DNA of 64,000 nucleotides from Bacillota bacterium (GTDB taxonomy: Bacteria; Bacillota; Dehalobacteriia; UBA4068), in the NCBI GenBank assembly GCA_030527285.1, contig JAUNBC010000005.1:1-64000 (forward strand), written 5' to 3'. Shown here one piece after another: positions 26,070-33,274 of this stretch (position 1 is its first letter; the number at the start of each line of letters is the position of its first letter). The notes below the pieces were generated by a model. The model saw only the letters and a list, made by a program, of their open reading frames with translations. It did not search any database and had not been told where the DNA came from. The position numbers were made by a program, and so were the translations under genes.

Positions 26070-27164
26070 ATGGCATTATCCTGCGGCATCATCGGCCTGC
26101 CGATGGTCGGTAAAACGACCTTTTTCAATCTGCTGACCGGCGCCGGCGTCGAGACCAGCGCTTTTTTCAGCGGCAAAACTACCACTAATACCGGCCACGC
26201 CGCCATACCCGATGAGCGTGTCGATTATCTGGCGCAGATGTTCAAGCCGAAAAAGACCACCTATGCGCAGGTGGAGGTCATCGACGTGCCAGGTCTGGTG
26301 CGCGGAGCCAGCCACGGCCAAGGCTCGGGCAATGAATTTCTCACCGCCGTGCGCGATACCGACCTGCTGGCGCATATCGTGCGCGCTTTTACCAACGAGC
26401 AGGTGCTGCATGCCGAGGACAGCATCGATCTGCTGCGCGATATCGAAACGATCTCGATGGAGCTGCTGTTCGCTGACCTGCAATTGATCGAAACACGGCT
26501 GACCCGCATCAACAGCGGGCATAAGAAAAAGCTCGAGCATCCCAAGGAAGAAGAAGTATTGAAGAAATGCCAGGCGGCGCTGATGGATGAAAAGCCGCTG
26601 AAGCTGCTGCAATTAAACGATGAGGAGACCGAGGCGCTCAAGCATATCACCTTCCTCACCAATAAGCCGATGCTGATCGTCGTCAACGTCGACGAACAGC
26701 AGCTGAGCAGCGGCAGCTATCCGCAGCAGCAGCAGGTCGAGGCCTATTGCGCCGAGCAGGGCTATACGCTGCTCACCGTTTCCGCCCTGGTCGAGCAGGA
26801 GATCGAACAGTTAGCGGACGAGGACAAGCAGCTGTTCCTCGACGAATTGCAGCTCAGCGAGAGCGGCGTCAATCGCATCGCCAAGGCTATCTACCGGCAG
26901 CTGGGGCTGATCTCCTTCCTCACCGCCGGCGAGGACGAGGTCAAGGCCTGGACGATCAAGCGCGGCCTGCCGGCCAAGAAGGCCGCCGGCAAGATCCATT
27001 CCGACATCGAGCGCGGCTTCATCCGCGCCGAGACCGTAGCTTTTACCGATCTGGCCGCCTGCGGCAGTTATGCGGCGGCGCGCGACAAGGGCCTGTTCCG
27101 GCTCGAGGGCAAGGAATACCCGGTCAAGGACGGCGATATCATCAATTTCCGTTTCAACGTCTAA
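26070..27164 (+). CDS. ychF: YchF/OLA1-type P-loop ATPase
   Basis: A 364-residue Obg-related protein. Walker A GLPMVGKTT is near residue 8, the G3 DVPG follows, and the G4 position reads NVDE instead of NKxD, the change that makes YchF prefer ATP to GTP. A coiled-coil insertion and a C-terminal TGS domain (FRLEGKEYPVKDGDIINFRF) complete the family layout. YchF associates with ribosomes and stress responses. The ATG at 26070 follows GGAGGAATAACT. The TipAS-like gene begins 38 bp downstream on the same strand. Confidence 0.95.
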   Translation: MALSCGIIGLPMVGKTTFFNLLTGAGVETSAFFSGKTTTNTGHAAIPDERVDYLAQMFKPKKTTYAQVEVIDVPGLVRGASHGQGSGNEFLTAVRDTDLLAHIVRAFTNEQVLHAEDSIDLLRDIETISMELLFADLQLIETRLTRINSGHKKKLEHPKEEEVLKKCQAALMDEKPLKLLQLNDEETEALKHITFLTNKPMLIVVNVDEQQLSSGSYPQQQQVEAYCAEQGYTLLTVSALVEQEIEQLADEDKQLFLDELQLSESGVNRIAKAIYRQLGLISFLTAGEDEVKAWTIKRGLPAKKAAGKIHSDIERGFIRAETVAFTDLAACGSYAAARDKGLFRLEGKEYPVKDGDIINFRFNV

Positions 27165-27202
27165 GCGGCTATCTGCGCCAATAAAGCAAACGAGGGGCAA
27201 CA

Positions 27203-27544
27203 ATGGCAAATTTTAATCCCGGATACAAAAGTGAATTCACCGACGCCGAGGCGGCGGAAGCGCGCGAAGCACGCGATGCGATCCTCCGTCAGCTGGTCGC
27301 CGCTATGCAGGCGGGCGTCAGCGCGGACGATGCGCGCACCGTGGAGTTAGTGCAGCAATACCGCGACGGCTTCATCGACAAATACCTGTATAAGAGCACG
27401 CTGATCCAGTTCCTTGGCCTGTCCACGGTCATTGCCACCGACCCGCGCAATATCAGCGCCTATGAGGAATACGCGGCGGGCTTCGCCAAATATTTGGCGG
27501 CGGCCTTTCGCGCCTATTATGAGGCTAAATCCTCCGCGCGTTGA
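27203..27544 (+). CDS. Stand-alone TipAS-like domain protein
   Basis: A 113-residue, all-helical soluble protein. The part from about residue 38 (DDARTVELVQQYRDGFIDKYLY) to the end (YEEYAAGFAKYLAAAFRAYY) resembles the TipAS ligand-binding domain that follows the MerR helix-turn-helix in TipA-type drug-sensing regulators. No DNA-binding domain is present and no MerR gene is adjacent. GAGGGGC precedes the ATG. It is probably co-transcribed with ychF. TipAS domains sequester thiopeptides and other drugs; that role here is inferred and the family match is by eye. Confidence 0.6.
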   Translation: MANFNPGYKSEFTDAEAAEAREARDAILRQLVAAMQAGVSADDARTVELVQQYRDGFIDKYLYKSTLIQFLGLSTVIATDPRNISAYEEYAAGFAKYLAAAFRAYYEAKSSAR

Positions 27545-27863
27545 CCGACTGCGCCTTGCCGTGATAGCCGGCCAGCAAGCATTTCCCGCCGTCGCGGGTC
27601 TTGGCCGTGAAATCATCAGCGTTCATCAAGTACCATCCATTTAATTGCGCGCTGTCCACTTGCGCGCATTATTTATAATTGCTTTGTACGCAATTTATTT
27701 CAGACGCTAATAGCCTGTTTGCAAAATGCGTAATAATAAACTCCGGCTAAAACATTGGCCGGAGTTAATGCTGCCAACTATCAGACCGTCGACGCATATG
27801 GCTAAAGCCGCATCGCCGTTATCCGTCGCCTGCGGCGATATCTTCCAAAAAGGGGCGGGCAGC
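27545..27863. other. Non-coding stretch with several stem-loops
   Basis: No convincing gene. It holds a GGCCA...TGGCC stem enclosing CCCGC/GCGGG (27570-27606), a repeated GCGCGC motif, an AATTGC/GCAATT hairpin near 27677-27695 that may end the ychF transcript, and the DtxR-gene terminator at 27739-27766. Confidence 0.5.
27739..27766 (-). terminator. Terminator of the DtxR-type gene
   Basis: AACTCCGGC pairs exactly with GCCGGAGTT; on the minus strand the stem is followed by TTATTATT. Confidence 0.6.
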
Positions 27864-28235
27864 CTATTCTCTTACCTGCTTCGCATGAGCACAAATAGCG
27901 TCAAACGTCTGCTCGCTGATATCATGCTCCATCTTGCAGGCGTCCTCGCGGGCGGTTTGTTCATCAACTCCCAAACGGATCAAAAAGTCCGTCAGCAGCT
28001 TGTGGCGCTCATAAATGCTTTTCGCGATCGCCATACCGGTCTCGGTGAGCGTGATATAGCGATTGTCGTCCATGGTGATATAGCCGTTTTCCCGCAGCCG
28101 CTTGGTGGCATAGCTGACGCTGGGCTTGGTCACGCCAAGCTGCTCCGCCAGATCGATAGAGCGGATATAGCCATGCTTTTCCTGCATCATCAGCATCGCC
28201 TCTAAATAATCCTCGGACGCTTTGAGTATTCGCAT
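27864..28235 (-). CDS. DtxR-family iron-dependent repressor
   Basis: A 123-residue winged-helix regulator. The helix-turn-helix is at about 26-48 (SIDLAEQLGVTKPSVSYATKRL). The dimerisation/metal region contains H78 and C100-x2-E103-H104. Cysteine at that position is typical of iron-sensing DtxR/IdeR, whereas Mn-sensing MntR has Glu. There is no SH3-like third domain. The ATG at 28235 is chosen because the longer frame would start upstream of the predicted transcript. It is divergent from feoA with two GGTTAG palindromes between, so it probably represses feoAB when iron is plentiful. Confidence 0.85.
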   Translation of the reverse strand: MRILKASEDYLEAMLMMQEKHGYIRSIDLAEQLGVTKPSVSYATKRLRENGYITMDDNRYITLTETGMAIAKSIYERHKLLTDFLIRLGVDEQTAREDACKMEHDISEQTFDAICAHAKQVRE

Positions 28236-28275
28236 GGCGTCTGAGCCACCTTTCTTGATCAGATAGACATAGGTT

Positions 28276-28304
28276 AACATACTCGAACCAGAAATTCAAG
28301 TCAA
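28276..28304 (-). promoter_or_regulatory. Promoter of the DtxR-type gene
   Basis: On the minus strand TTGACT, 17 bp, TATGTT. It is back-to-back with the feo promoter. Confidence 0.55.
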
Positions 28305-28322
28305 GAAAATAATTAAAACCTC

Positions 28323-28351
28323 TTGACAAATTTGGTTAGAGGTATTAAACT
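28323..28351 (+). promoter_or_regulatory. feo operon promoter
   Basis: Perfect TTGACA, 17 bp, TAAACT. A TTTGGTTAG half-site lies within the spacer (28331-28339), and the full palindrome starts 2 bp after the -10. Confidence 0.7.
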
Positions 28352-28353
28352 TG

Positions 28354-28379
28354 TTTTGGTTAGATAAATCTAACCAAAA
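28354..28379. promoter_or_regulatory. Perfect palindromic operator (probable DtxR-type box)
   Basis: TTTTGGTTAGAT and its exact complement flank AA, covering the predicted start site of the feo transcript. The core GGTTAG...CTAACC resembles the DtxR/IdeR consensus halves, with wider spacing than the classic 19-bp box. Confidence 0.65.
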
Positions 28380-28391
28380 TTTACGACTTCC

Positions 28392-28409
28392 GGTTAGCCA
28401 TGACTAACC
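28392..28409. promoter_or_regulatory. Second GGTTAG-N6-CTAACC operator
   Basis: A second inverted pair of the same half-site, 13 bp after the first palindrome and 22 bp before the first feoA start; probably a secondary binding site. Confidence 0.55.
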
Positions 28410-28430
28410 AATTTGATCGGAGGAGGACGC

Positions 28431-28643
28431 ATGATGCCGCTCACTTTTGCAAACGTCGGCGAGGAAAACATTATTCGCAAGGTCGGCGGAAGCGCGCAAA
28501 TCAGGAAGCATTTGCAGGAGCTGGGCTTTGTCGCCGGCGGCAATGTGACGATCGTATCTGCCATCGGCGGCAATCTGATCGTCAGCGTCAAAGAATCGCG
28601 CATCGCACTCAGCCGCGAACTGGCTGCAAAAATATTGGTCTAA
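28431..28643 (+). CDS. feoA: FeoA-domain protein 1
   Basis: A 70-residue SH3-like FeoA protein starting MMPLTFANVGEEN behind GGAGGAGG. It contains the typical IRKHLQELGFVAGGNVTIVSAIGGNLIVSVKESRIALS fold region. FeoA binds the FeoB membrane GTPase and is needed for ferrous iron uptake. It is the first gene of the feo operon, 14 bp before a second feoA. Two FeoA paralogues in one operon are common in anaerobic Firmicutes; their separate tasks are not known. Confidence 0.9.
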   Translation: MMPLTFANVGEENIIRKVGGSAQIRKHLQELGFVAGGNVTIVSAIGGNLIVSVKESRIALSRELAAKILV

Positions 28644-28657
28644 GGAGGAAAAATCAC

Positions 28658-28879
28658 ATGAAAACGCTGAAAGAGGTCAAGATCGGCGACACCGTCAAGG
28701 TGGTAAAGCTGTACGGCGAAGGCGCTGTGAAACGGCGCATCATGGACATGGGCATCACCCGCGGCGTGGAGCTGTATGTGCGTAAGGTCGCGCCGCTGGG
28801 AGACCCGATCGAGCTTACGGTGCGCGGCTACGAGCTTTCCATCCGCAAAGCGGACGCGGAAATGATCGAAGTAGAATAA
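28658..28879 (+). CDS. feoA: FeoA-domain protein 2
   Basis: A 73-residue FeoA paralogue starting MKTLKEVKIGDTVKVVKL, with the conserved RRIMDMGITRGVELYVRKVAPLGDPIELTVRGYELSIRK region. TAAGGAGG precedes its ATG. It is closer to classical FeoA than copy 1, which shows a more diverged core. It lies 45 bp before feoB. Confidence 0.93.
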   Translation: MKTLKEVKIGDTVKVVKLYGEGAVKRRIMDMGITRGVELYVRKVAPLGDPIELTVRGYELSIRKADAEMIEVE

Positions 28880-28924
28880 ATTTTTGACTACCAGTTAAAT
28901 TACTCTAACAGGAGGAGCAGGAAG

Positions 28925-31141
28925 ATGGACAAGGAATTGCGTATCGCCCTGGCGGGCAATCCAAACAGCGGCAAGACCACGCTGTTCAACGCCCTGACCG
29001 GCGCAAATCAGTTCGTTGGCAACTGGCCGGGCGTCACAATTGAGAAAAAAGAAGGCAAGCTGAAGGGGCATAAGGACGTGATCGTCATGGACCTGCCCGG
29101 CATCTATTCGCTGTCGCCGTACACGCTGGAGGAGGTCGTCGCCAGAAACTACCTCATCGAGGAGCGCCCGGACGCGATCCTGAACATCGTGGACGGCACA
29201 AATTTGGAGCGCAACCTCTATCTGACCACGCAGCTGACGGAGCTGGGCATCCCTGTGGTGGTCGCCATCAATATGATCGACGTGATGCGCAAGAACGGCG
29301 ATAAAATAGATATTGCCCAGCTGAGCCGTGAGCTTGGCTGCAAGGTGTTCGAGATCTCCGCGCTCAAAAGCGACGGCGTTATCGAGGCCGCCGAAGCGGC
29401 GCTGGAAGCGGCCAAGAGCACCAAGACCGTGCCCATGCACACCTTCTCCGGACCCGTGGAGCACGCTATCGCCCATATCGAGGAGGCCGCCGTACATGAT
29501 CTCCCCGCCGAGCAGCAGCGCTGGTACGCGATCAAAATATTCGAGCGCGACGGCAAGGTGCTGGAGCAGCTGAACATCGACCGAGACGTTTACGCTCATA
29601 TCGAAGAAGACATTAAGGAAGCCGAAAGAGAATTGGACGACGACGCAGAGAGCATCATCACCAACGAGCGTTATATCTACATAGCGTCTATTCTCAAGGG
29701 CAGCTACAAGAAAAAGAGCGCCGGCAAGATGACGGCCTCCGACAAGATCGACAAGGTCATCACTAACCGCTTTCTGGCGCTGCCCATCTTCGCGCTCATC
29801 ATGTGGGGGGTCTATACCATCTCCATCGGCACCATCGGCGACTGGACGGTCGTCTTCATGAACGACACGCTGTTCGGCACATGGATCGTCCCCGGCGTCG
29901 CCTCTTTGCTGGAAGGCTGGAGCGTGGCCGGCTGGCTGGTCAGTCTGATCGCCGACGGCATCATCGGCGGCGTAGGCGCGGTGCTGGGCTTTGTGCCGCA
30001 GATGCTCATTTTGTTCATCCTGCTGGCAATTTTAGAGGATGTTGGCTACATGGCGCGCGTGGCCTTCATCATGGACAGGATATTCCGCAAGTTCGGCCTT
30101 TCCGGCAAGAGCTTCATCCCGATGCTCATCGCCTCCGGCTGCGGCGTGCCCGGCATCATGGCTTCCCGTACCATCGAACAGGACCGCGACCGCAAGATGA
30201 CGATCATGACCACCGGCTTTATCCCCTGCGGCGCCAAGATGCCGATCGTCGGCCTGATCGCCGGCGCGCTGTTCGACAACAGCGGCTGGGTCGCCACCTC
30301 CGCCTATTTTATCGGCGTGGCGGCGGTGATCGTCTCCGGCATCATCCTCAAGAAAACCAGGGCCTTTGCCGGCGACCCCGCGCCCTTCGTCATGGAGCTG
30401 CCCGCCTATCATGCGCCGGTAGCCACCAATGTGCTCCGCTCGATGTGGGAACGCGGCTGGAGCTTCATCAAGCGCGCCGGTACCGTGATCGTGGCGGCCA
30501 GCATCGTTATCTGGGTGCTGCAATCCCTTAGCTTTGAGGGCGGCTTCCATTATATCACCGAGGATTCTGGCGGCGTCAGCATTTTGGAAATCGTCGGTAA
30601 CGCCATCGCCGTGGTCTTCGTACCCTTGGGCTTCGGCAAGTGGCAGGCGGCGGTAGCTACGGTGCTGGGTCTGGTGGCCAAGGAAGAAGTCGTCGGCGCA
30701 TTCGGCACCATGTCCAGCGTGTTCGCGGCAACGAATCCCGAAGCGGCGGCCGATCTGCTGGGCGCGATCGAGGGCGAGATATCCAATCTCAATTTGATCG
30801 GTCAGGAGTTTTTCGGCGGCAGCGGGCTTGCGGCCTACAGCTTCCTTGTCTTCAACCTGCTGTGCGCTCCCTGCTTTGCGGCCATGGGCGCGATCAAGCG
30901 CGAAATGAACAATGCCAAGTGGACTTGGGGCGCCATCGGCTATATGTGCGGCTTCGCCTATGTGATCAGCCTGATCATCTATCAGCTGGGTATGCTCTTT
31001 AGCGGCGGCGGGTTCAACTTCTGGACAGCGATCGCGTTTATCGCGCTTGCTGCTGTGCTGTGGCTGCTGTTCCGCAAGAACAGCTATGACGGGAATGACG
31101 GCAATACTCTGGCGGTCGACGCCGGTCGCTCGGTTAAGTAA
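28925..31141 (+). CDS. feoB: Ferrous iron transport protein B
   Basis: A 738-residue membrane GTPase for Fe2+ import. The N-terminal G domain has GNPNSGKTT at 11-19, DLPG and NMID, followed by a helical GDI-like segment. The membrane part carries the Gate-type motifs with conserved cysteines, GCGVPGIMASRTI and IPCGAKMPI, and the second Gate with KEEVVGAFG. GGAGGAGCAGGAAG precedes the ATG. It is the third gene of the iron operon controlled by GGTTAG operators. Confidence 0.97.
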   Translation: MDKELRIALAGNPNSGKTTLFNALTGANQFVGNWPGVTIEKKEGKLKGHKDVIVMDLPGIYSLSPYTLEEVVARNYLIEERPDAILNIVDGTNLERNLYLTTQLTELGIPVVVAINMIDVMRKNGDKIDIAQLSRELGCKVFEISALKSDGVIEAAEAALEAAKSTKTVPMHTFSGPVEHAIAHIEEAAVHDLPAEQQRWYAIKIFERDGKVLEQLNIDRDVYAHIEEDIKEAERELDDDAESIITNERYIYIASILKGSYKKKSAGKMTASDKIDKVITNRFLALPIFALIMWGVYTISIGTIGDWTVVFMNDTLFGTWIVPGVASLLEGWSVAGWLVSLIADGIIGGVGAVLGFVPQMLILFILLAILEDVGYMARVAFIMDRIFRKFGLSGKSFIPMLIASGCGVPGIMASRTIEQDRDRKMTIMTTGFIPCGAKMPIVGLIAGALFDNSGWVATSAYFIGVAAVIVSGIILKKTRAFAGDPAPFVMELPAYHAPVATNVLRSMWERGWSFIKRAGTVIVAASIVIWVLQSLSFEGGFHYITEDSGGVSILEIVGNAIAVVFVPLGFGKWQAAVATVLGLVAKEEVVGAFGTMSSVFAATNPEAAADLLGAIEGEISNLNLIGQEFFGGSGLAAYSFLVFNLLCAPCFAAMGAIKREMNNAKWTWGAIGYMCGFAYVISLIIYQLGMLFSGGGFNFWTAIAFIALAAVLWLLFRKNSYDGNDGNTLAVDAGRSVK

Positions 31142-31161
31142 AACTGCAAGGAGGCAGGATC

Positions 31162-31317
31162 ATGAATTGGCAAACCATTGTCGTGGCGGCGGTTGTCGCC
31201 GCCGTGTTCGCCGCGATCATCATCGCCGCGCTGCGGAACAAGAAAAAAGGCAGAAGTACTTGCTCCTGCGTCGGCGGCTGCGCCGGCTGCGCGCACAACG
31301 AGTTCTGCCGTCATTGA
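31162..31317 (+). CDS. FeoB-associated Cys-rich membrane peptide
   Basis: A 51-residue peptide: one N-terminal transmembrane helix (MNWQTIVVAAVVAAVFAAII), a KKK stretch, then a cysteine-rich tail with six Cys (CSC, GGCAGC, FC) ending in RH. This is the pattern of the FeoB-associated Cys-rich membrane proteins that follow feoB in many Firmicutes. GGAGG lies upstream of the ATG, 20 bp after feoB, and a terminator follows. The function, perhaps iron delivery or redox support, is not established. Confidence 0.85.
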   Translation: MNWQTIVVAAVVAAVFAAIIIAALRNKKKGRSTCSCVGGCAGCAHNEFCRH

Positions 31318-31335
31318 GCGTATCTGCATTGCAAG

Positions 31336-31365
31336 GGGCGCGGGTATAATACCCGCGCCCTCTTT
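31336..31365 (+). terminator. Terminator of the feo operon
   Basis: GGGCGCGGGT pairs exactly with ACCCGCGCCC around ATAAT, followed by TCTTTA. Confidence 0.75.
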
Positions 31366-31431
31366 ATGCTATCAATTAACGACATGCTATCAATAAACGG
31401 CGCGACCGCCCTTTATCGGAGTATATTGCGC

Positions 31432-32355
31432 TCATCCGGCCGCCTGTTCCTGCGGCTGCGCTGCTGTTTGCGGAATTGACGGCGGCGCAACGGCTGCTTC
31501 ATCCTTATTCAGCCAATGGTCGATGAAGATAGCCGCCAGCAGCACTATCCAGCCGATAGCGCCGTACAGCGTCGGCAATTCGCCGACCAGCAGCCATGCC
31601 CATAGCGGCGTCAGCACAAATTCCCAAACCGCGAGCAGCGTCGCCCGCTGCGGCGGCACCTTCTGCGTGCCCATCGAATAGAACACATATCCCAGCGCCA
31701 GCTGGAACAGCGCCAAAAACAGCACGTACGGCAGCTCCGACCAGCTCATGTCCATGCTCACTCCCGGCGACAACGAGGCGATGAGCAGGATCACCGGTCC
31801 GGCGCAAAGATTCACGGCGGCCACCGTCGATAGCGTACCGCCGCCCTGCACGCGGCGCAGGCAAACGGTGACGGCGGCAAAGGCCGCGCCCGACAGCACG
31901 CCCAGCAGATTGCCGGCAAAATTGGAGCCGGTCTTGGGCTCGATGAGAAAGATCACGATACCGGCGACGATGATCGCCGTGGGTATCAGCTTACGCAGCG
32001 TATAGCGCTTTTTGAAAAACAGGAACGATACGATAACTATCCACAGCGGCGCCGTATATTGCAGCGCCAGCGCATTGGAGGCGGTGGTCAGGCGGATGGC
32101 GCTGAGTATCACCATCGTCAGCGCGGCGTAAGAGCCGACGAACAGAAAGAACCAGCGGTCAAAAACGATGCGCTTGGGTCTAAGCAACGGCATCAGCACC
32201 AGACCGGCGAGCAGCGAGCGCATACCGGCAAGGAATATCGGATCGACGCTGATGCATTTAGATACGCCGCCGGCGGTAGACCATAATACCGAGCCGATAA
32301 AGATCAGCCACGTGCCGGACATATTACCGATACGAGCCAATAGTTTCTCGTACAT
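31432..32355 (-). CDS. EamA/DMT-family transporter A
   Basis: A 307-residue drug/metabolite transporter with ten predicted helices in two EamA halves (first half beginning GTWLIFIGSVLWSTAGGVSK). It is closely related in layout to the next gene, a tandem paralogue. The ATG lies 3 nt after GGGGAGG and inside the 3' end of its upstream neighbour, a 32-bp overlap, so translation is coupled. The C-terminus is Gln/Ala-rich. The substrate is unknown; the family exports amino acids, nucleosides or drugs. Confidence 0.85.
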   Translation of the reverse strand: MYEKLLARIGNMSGTWLIFIGSVLWSTAGGVSKCISVDPIFLAGMRSLLAGLVLMPLLRPKRIVFDRWFFLFVGSYAALTMVILSAIRLTTASNALALQYTAPLWIVIVSFLFFKKRYTLRKLIPTAIIVAGIVIFLIEPKTGSNFAGNLLGVLSGAAFAAVTVCLRRVQGGGTLSTVAAVNLCAGPVILLIASLSPGVSMDMSWSELPYVLFLALFQLALGYVFYSMGTQKVPPQRATLLAVWEFVLTPLWAWLLVGELPTLYGAIGWIVLLAAIFIDHWLNKDEAAVAPPSIPQTAAQPQEQAAG

Positions 32356-33262
32356 TTTCCTCCCCGGCAGCCTGTTGCTGCGATGAATAATTATTGACGC
32401 CGTGTTCTTCTCTGAAACTCAAATACAAGTTTAACACTAATCCGGCAAATATCAAGAGCCACCCGCAAAAACCATACCACGTCGGTATATCGCGCAACAG
32501 GATCAGCGTCCATACCGGCGACAACACAAACTCTCCCAAGCCGAGCATCGACACGCGGAATACCGGCAGCTTGGACAGGCCGATACCGTACAGGTAATAG
32601 GGGATGATCTGCTGCGTCACCGCCATTAACAGCAGCATCAGCCACGGCCCCGCGTCATAGCCGCCAACCTCGGCGAACAGCTGCGGCGAGCTGATAAGTA
32701 TTACCAGCGCGATGAAGGGCGCGGCATAGAGATTGCAGGCCGCCAGATAATTCATGCGTCGGGCATGCTCAACGCGGTCAAAGCTCAGGGCGAAGGTGGC
32801 GAAAGCCACGCCCGCGCAAATGCCCATGATATTGCCCAGCTGATTAGAGCCGCTCTTGGGCTCGAGCAGAATGATGAAAATACCCAGCGCCAATAGCAGC
32901 ACCGAAGGTATGCCGCCGAGCTTGATCTTGCGCGCCACGATCGAGGTGAAGATAAACACCCACAGCGGCGAGGAGAAATACAGCGCCGTGGCATTGGCGG
33001 TAGCGGTATAACGAAAGGCCATCACCGCAAACAGCGAGATGCAGGAGAAAGCCGTCGCCATCAGCAGCAGCCGCCAGTCAAAGCGCAGCTGCCGCGGCTT
33101 GAAAAAGGGCAGCAGCAGCAGACCGGCGATCACCGCGCGCAGGCAGGGCAGCAGCATCGCGTCGATATTGACCGCCTTGACCATAGCCGGAGAAAGGCTC
33201 CAAAACACCGTGGCGATCAATACCGCCGCCGTTCCCGGCAGCCTGTTCAGGTATTTATCCAT
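32324..33262 (-). CDS. EamA/DMT-family transporter B
   Basis: A 312-residue paralogue of transporter A with the same ten-helix layout (TVFWSLSPAMVKAVNIDA near the start). GGAGGG precedes the ATG. The shared motifs LLEPKSGSNQLGNIMG here and IEPKTGSNFAGNLLG in A show they arose by duplication. It lies 12 bp after the sulfatase gene. The two EamA halves make a functional monomer, so the pair may form two exporters or a heterodimer; the substrate is unknown. Confidence 0.85.
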   Translation of the reverse strand: MDKYLNRLPGTAAVLIATVFWSLSPAMVKAVNIDAMLLPCLRAVIAGLLLLPFFKPRQLRFDWRLLLMATAFSCISLFAVMAFRYTATANATALYFSSPLWVFIFTSIVARKIKLGGIPSVLLLALGIFIILLEPKSGSNQLGNIMGICAGVAFATFALSFDRVEHARRMNYLAACNLYAAPFIALVILISSPQLFAEVGGYDAGPWLMLLLMAVTQQIIPYYLYGIGLSKLPVFRVSMLGLGEFVLSPVWTLILLRDIPTWYGFCGWLLIFAGLVLNLYLSFREEHGVNNYSSQQQAAGEENVRETIGSYR

Positions 33263-33274
33263 CGTCCCTCCGCA

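Noticed and set aside
27864-28280. MntR as the identity of the regulator next to feo
   Set aside because: The metal site has Cys at the position where MntR has Glu, and the neighbours are iron genes; an iron-type DtxR fits better.
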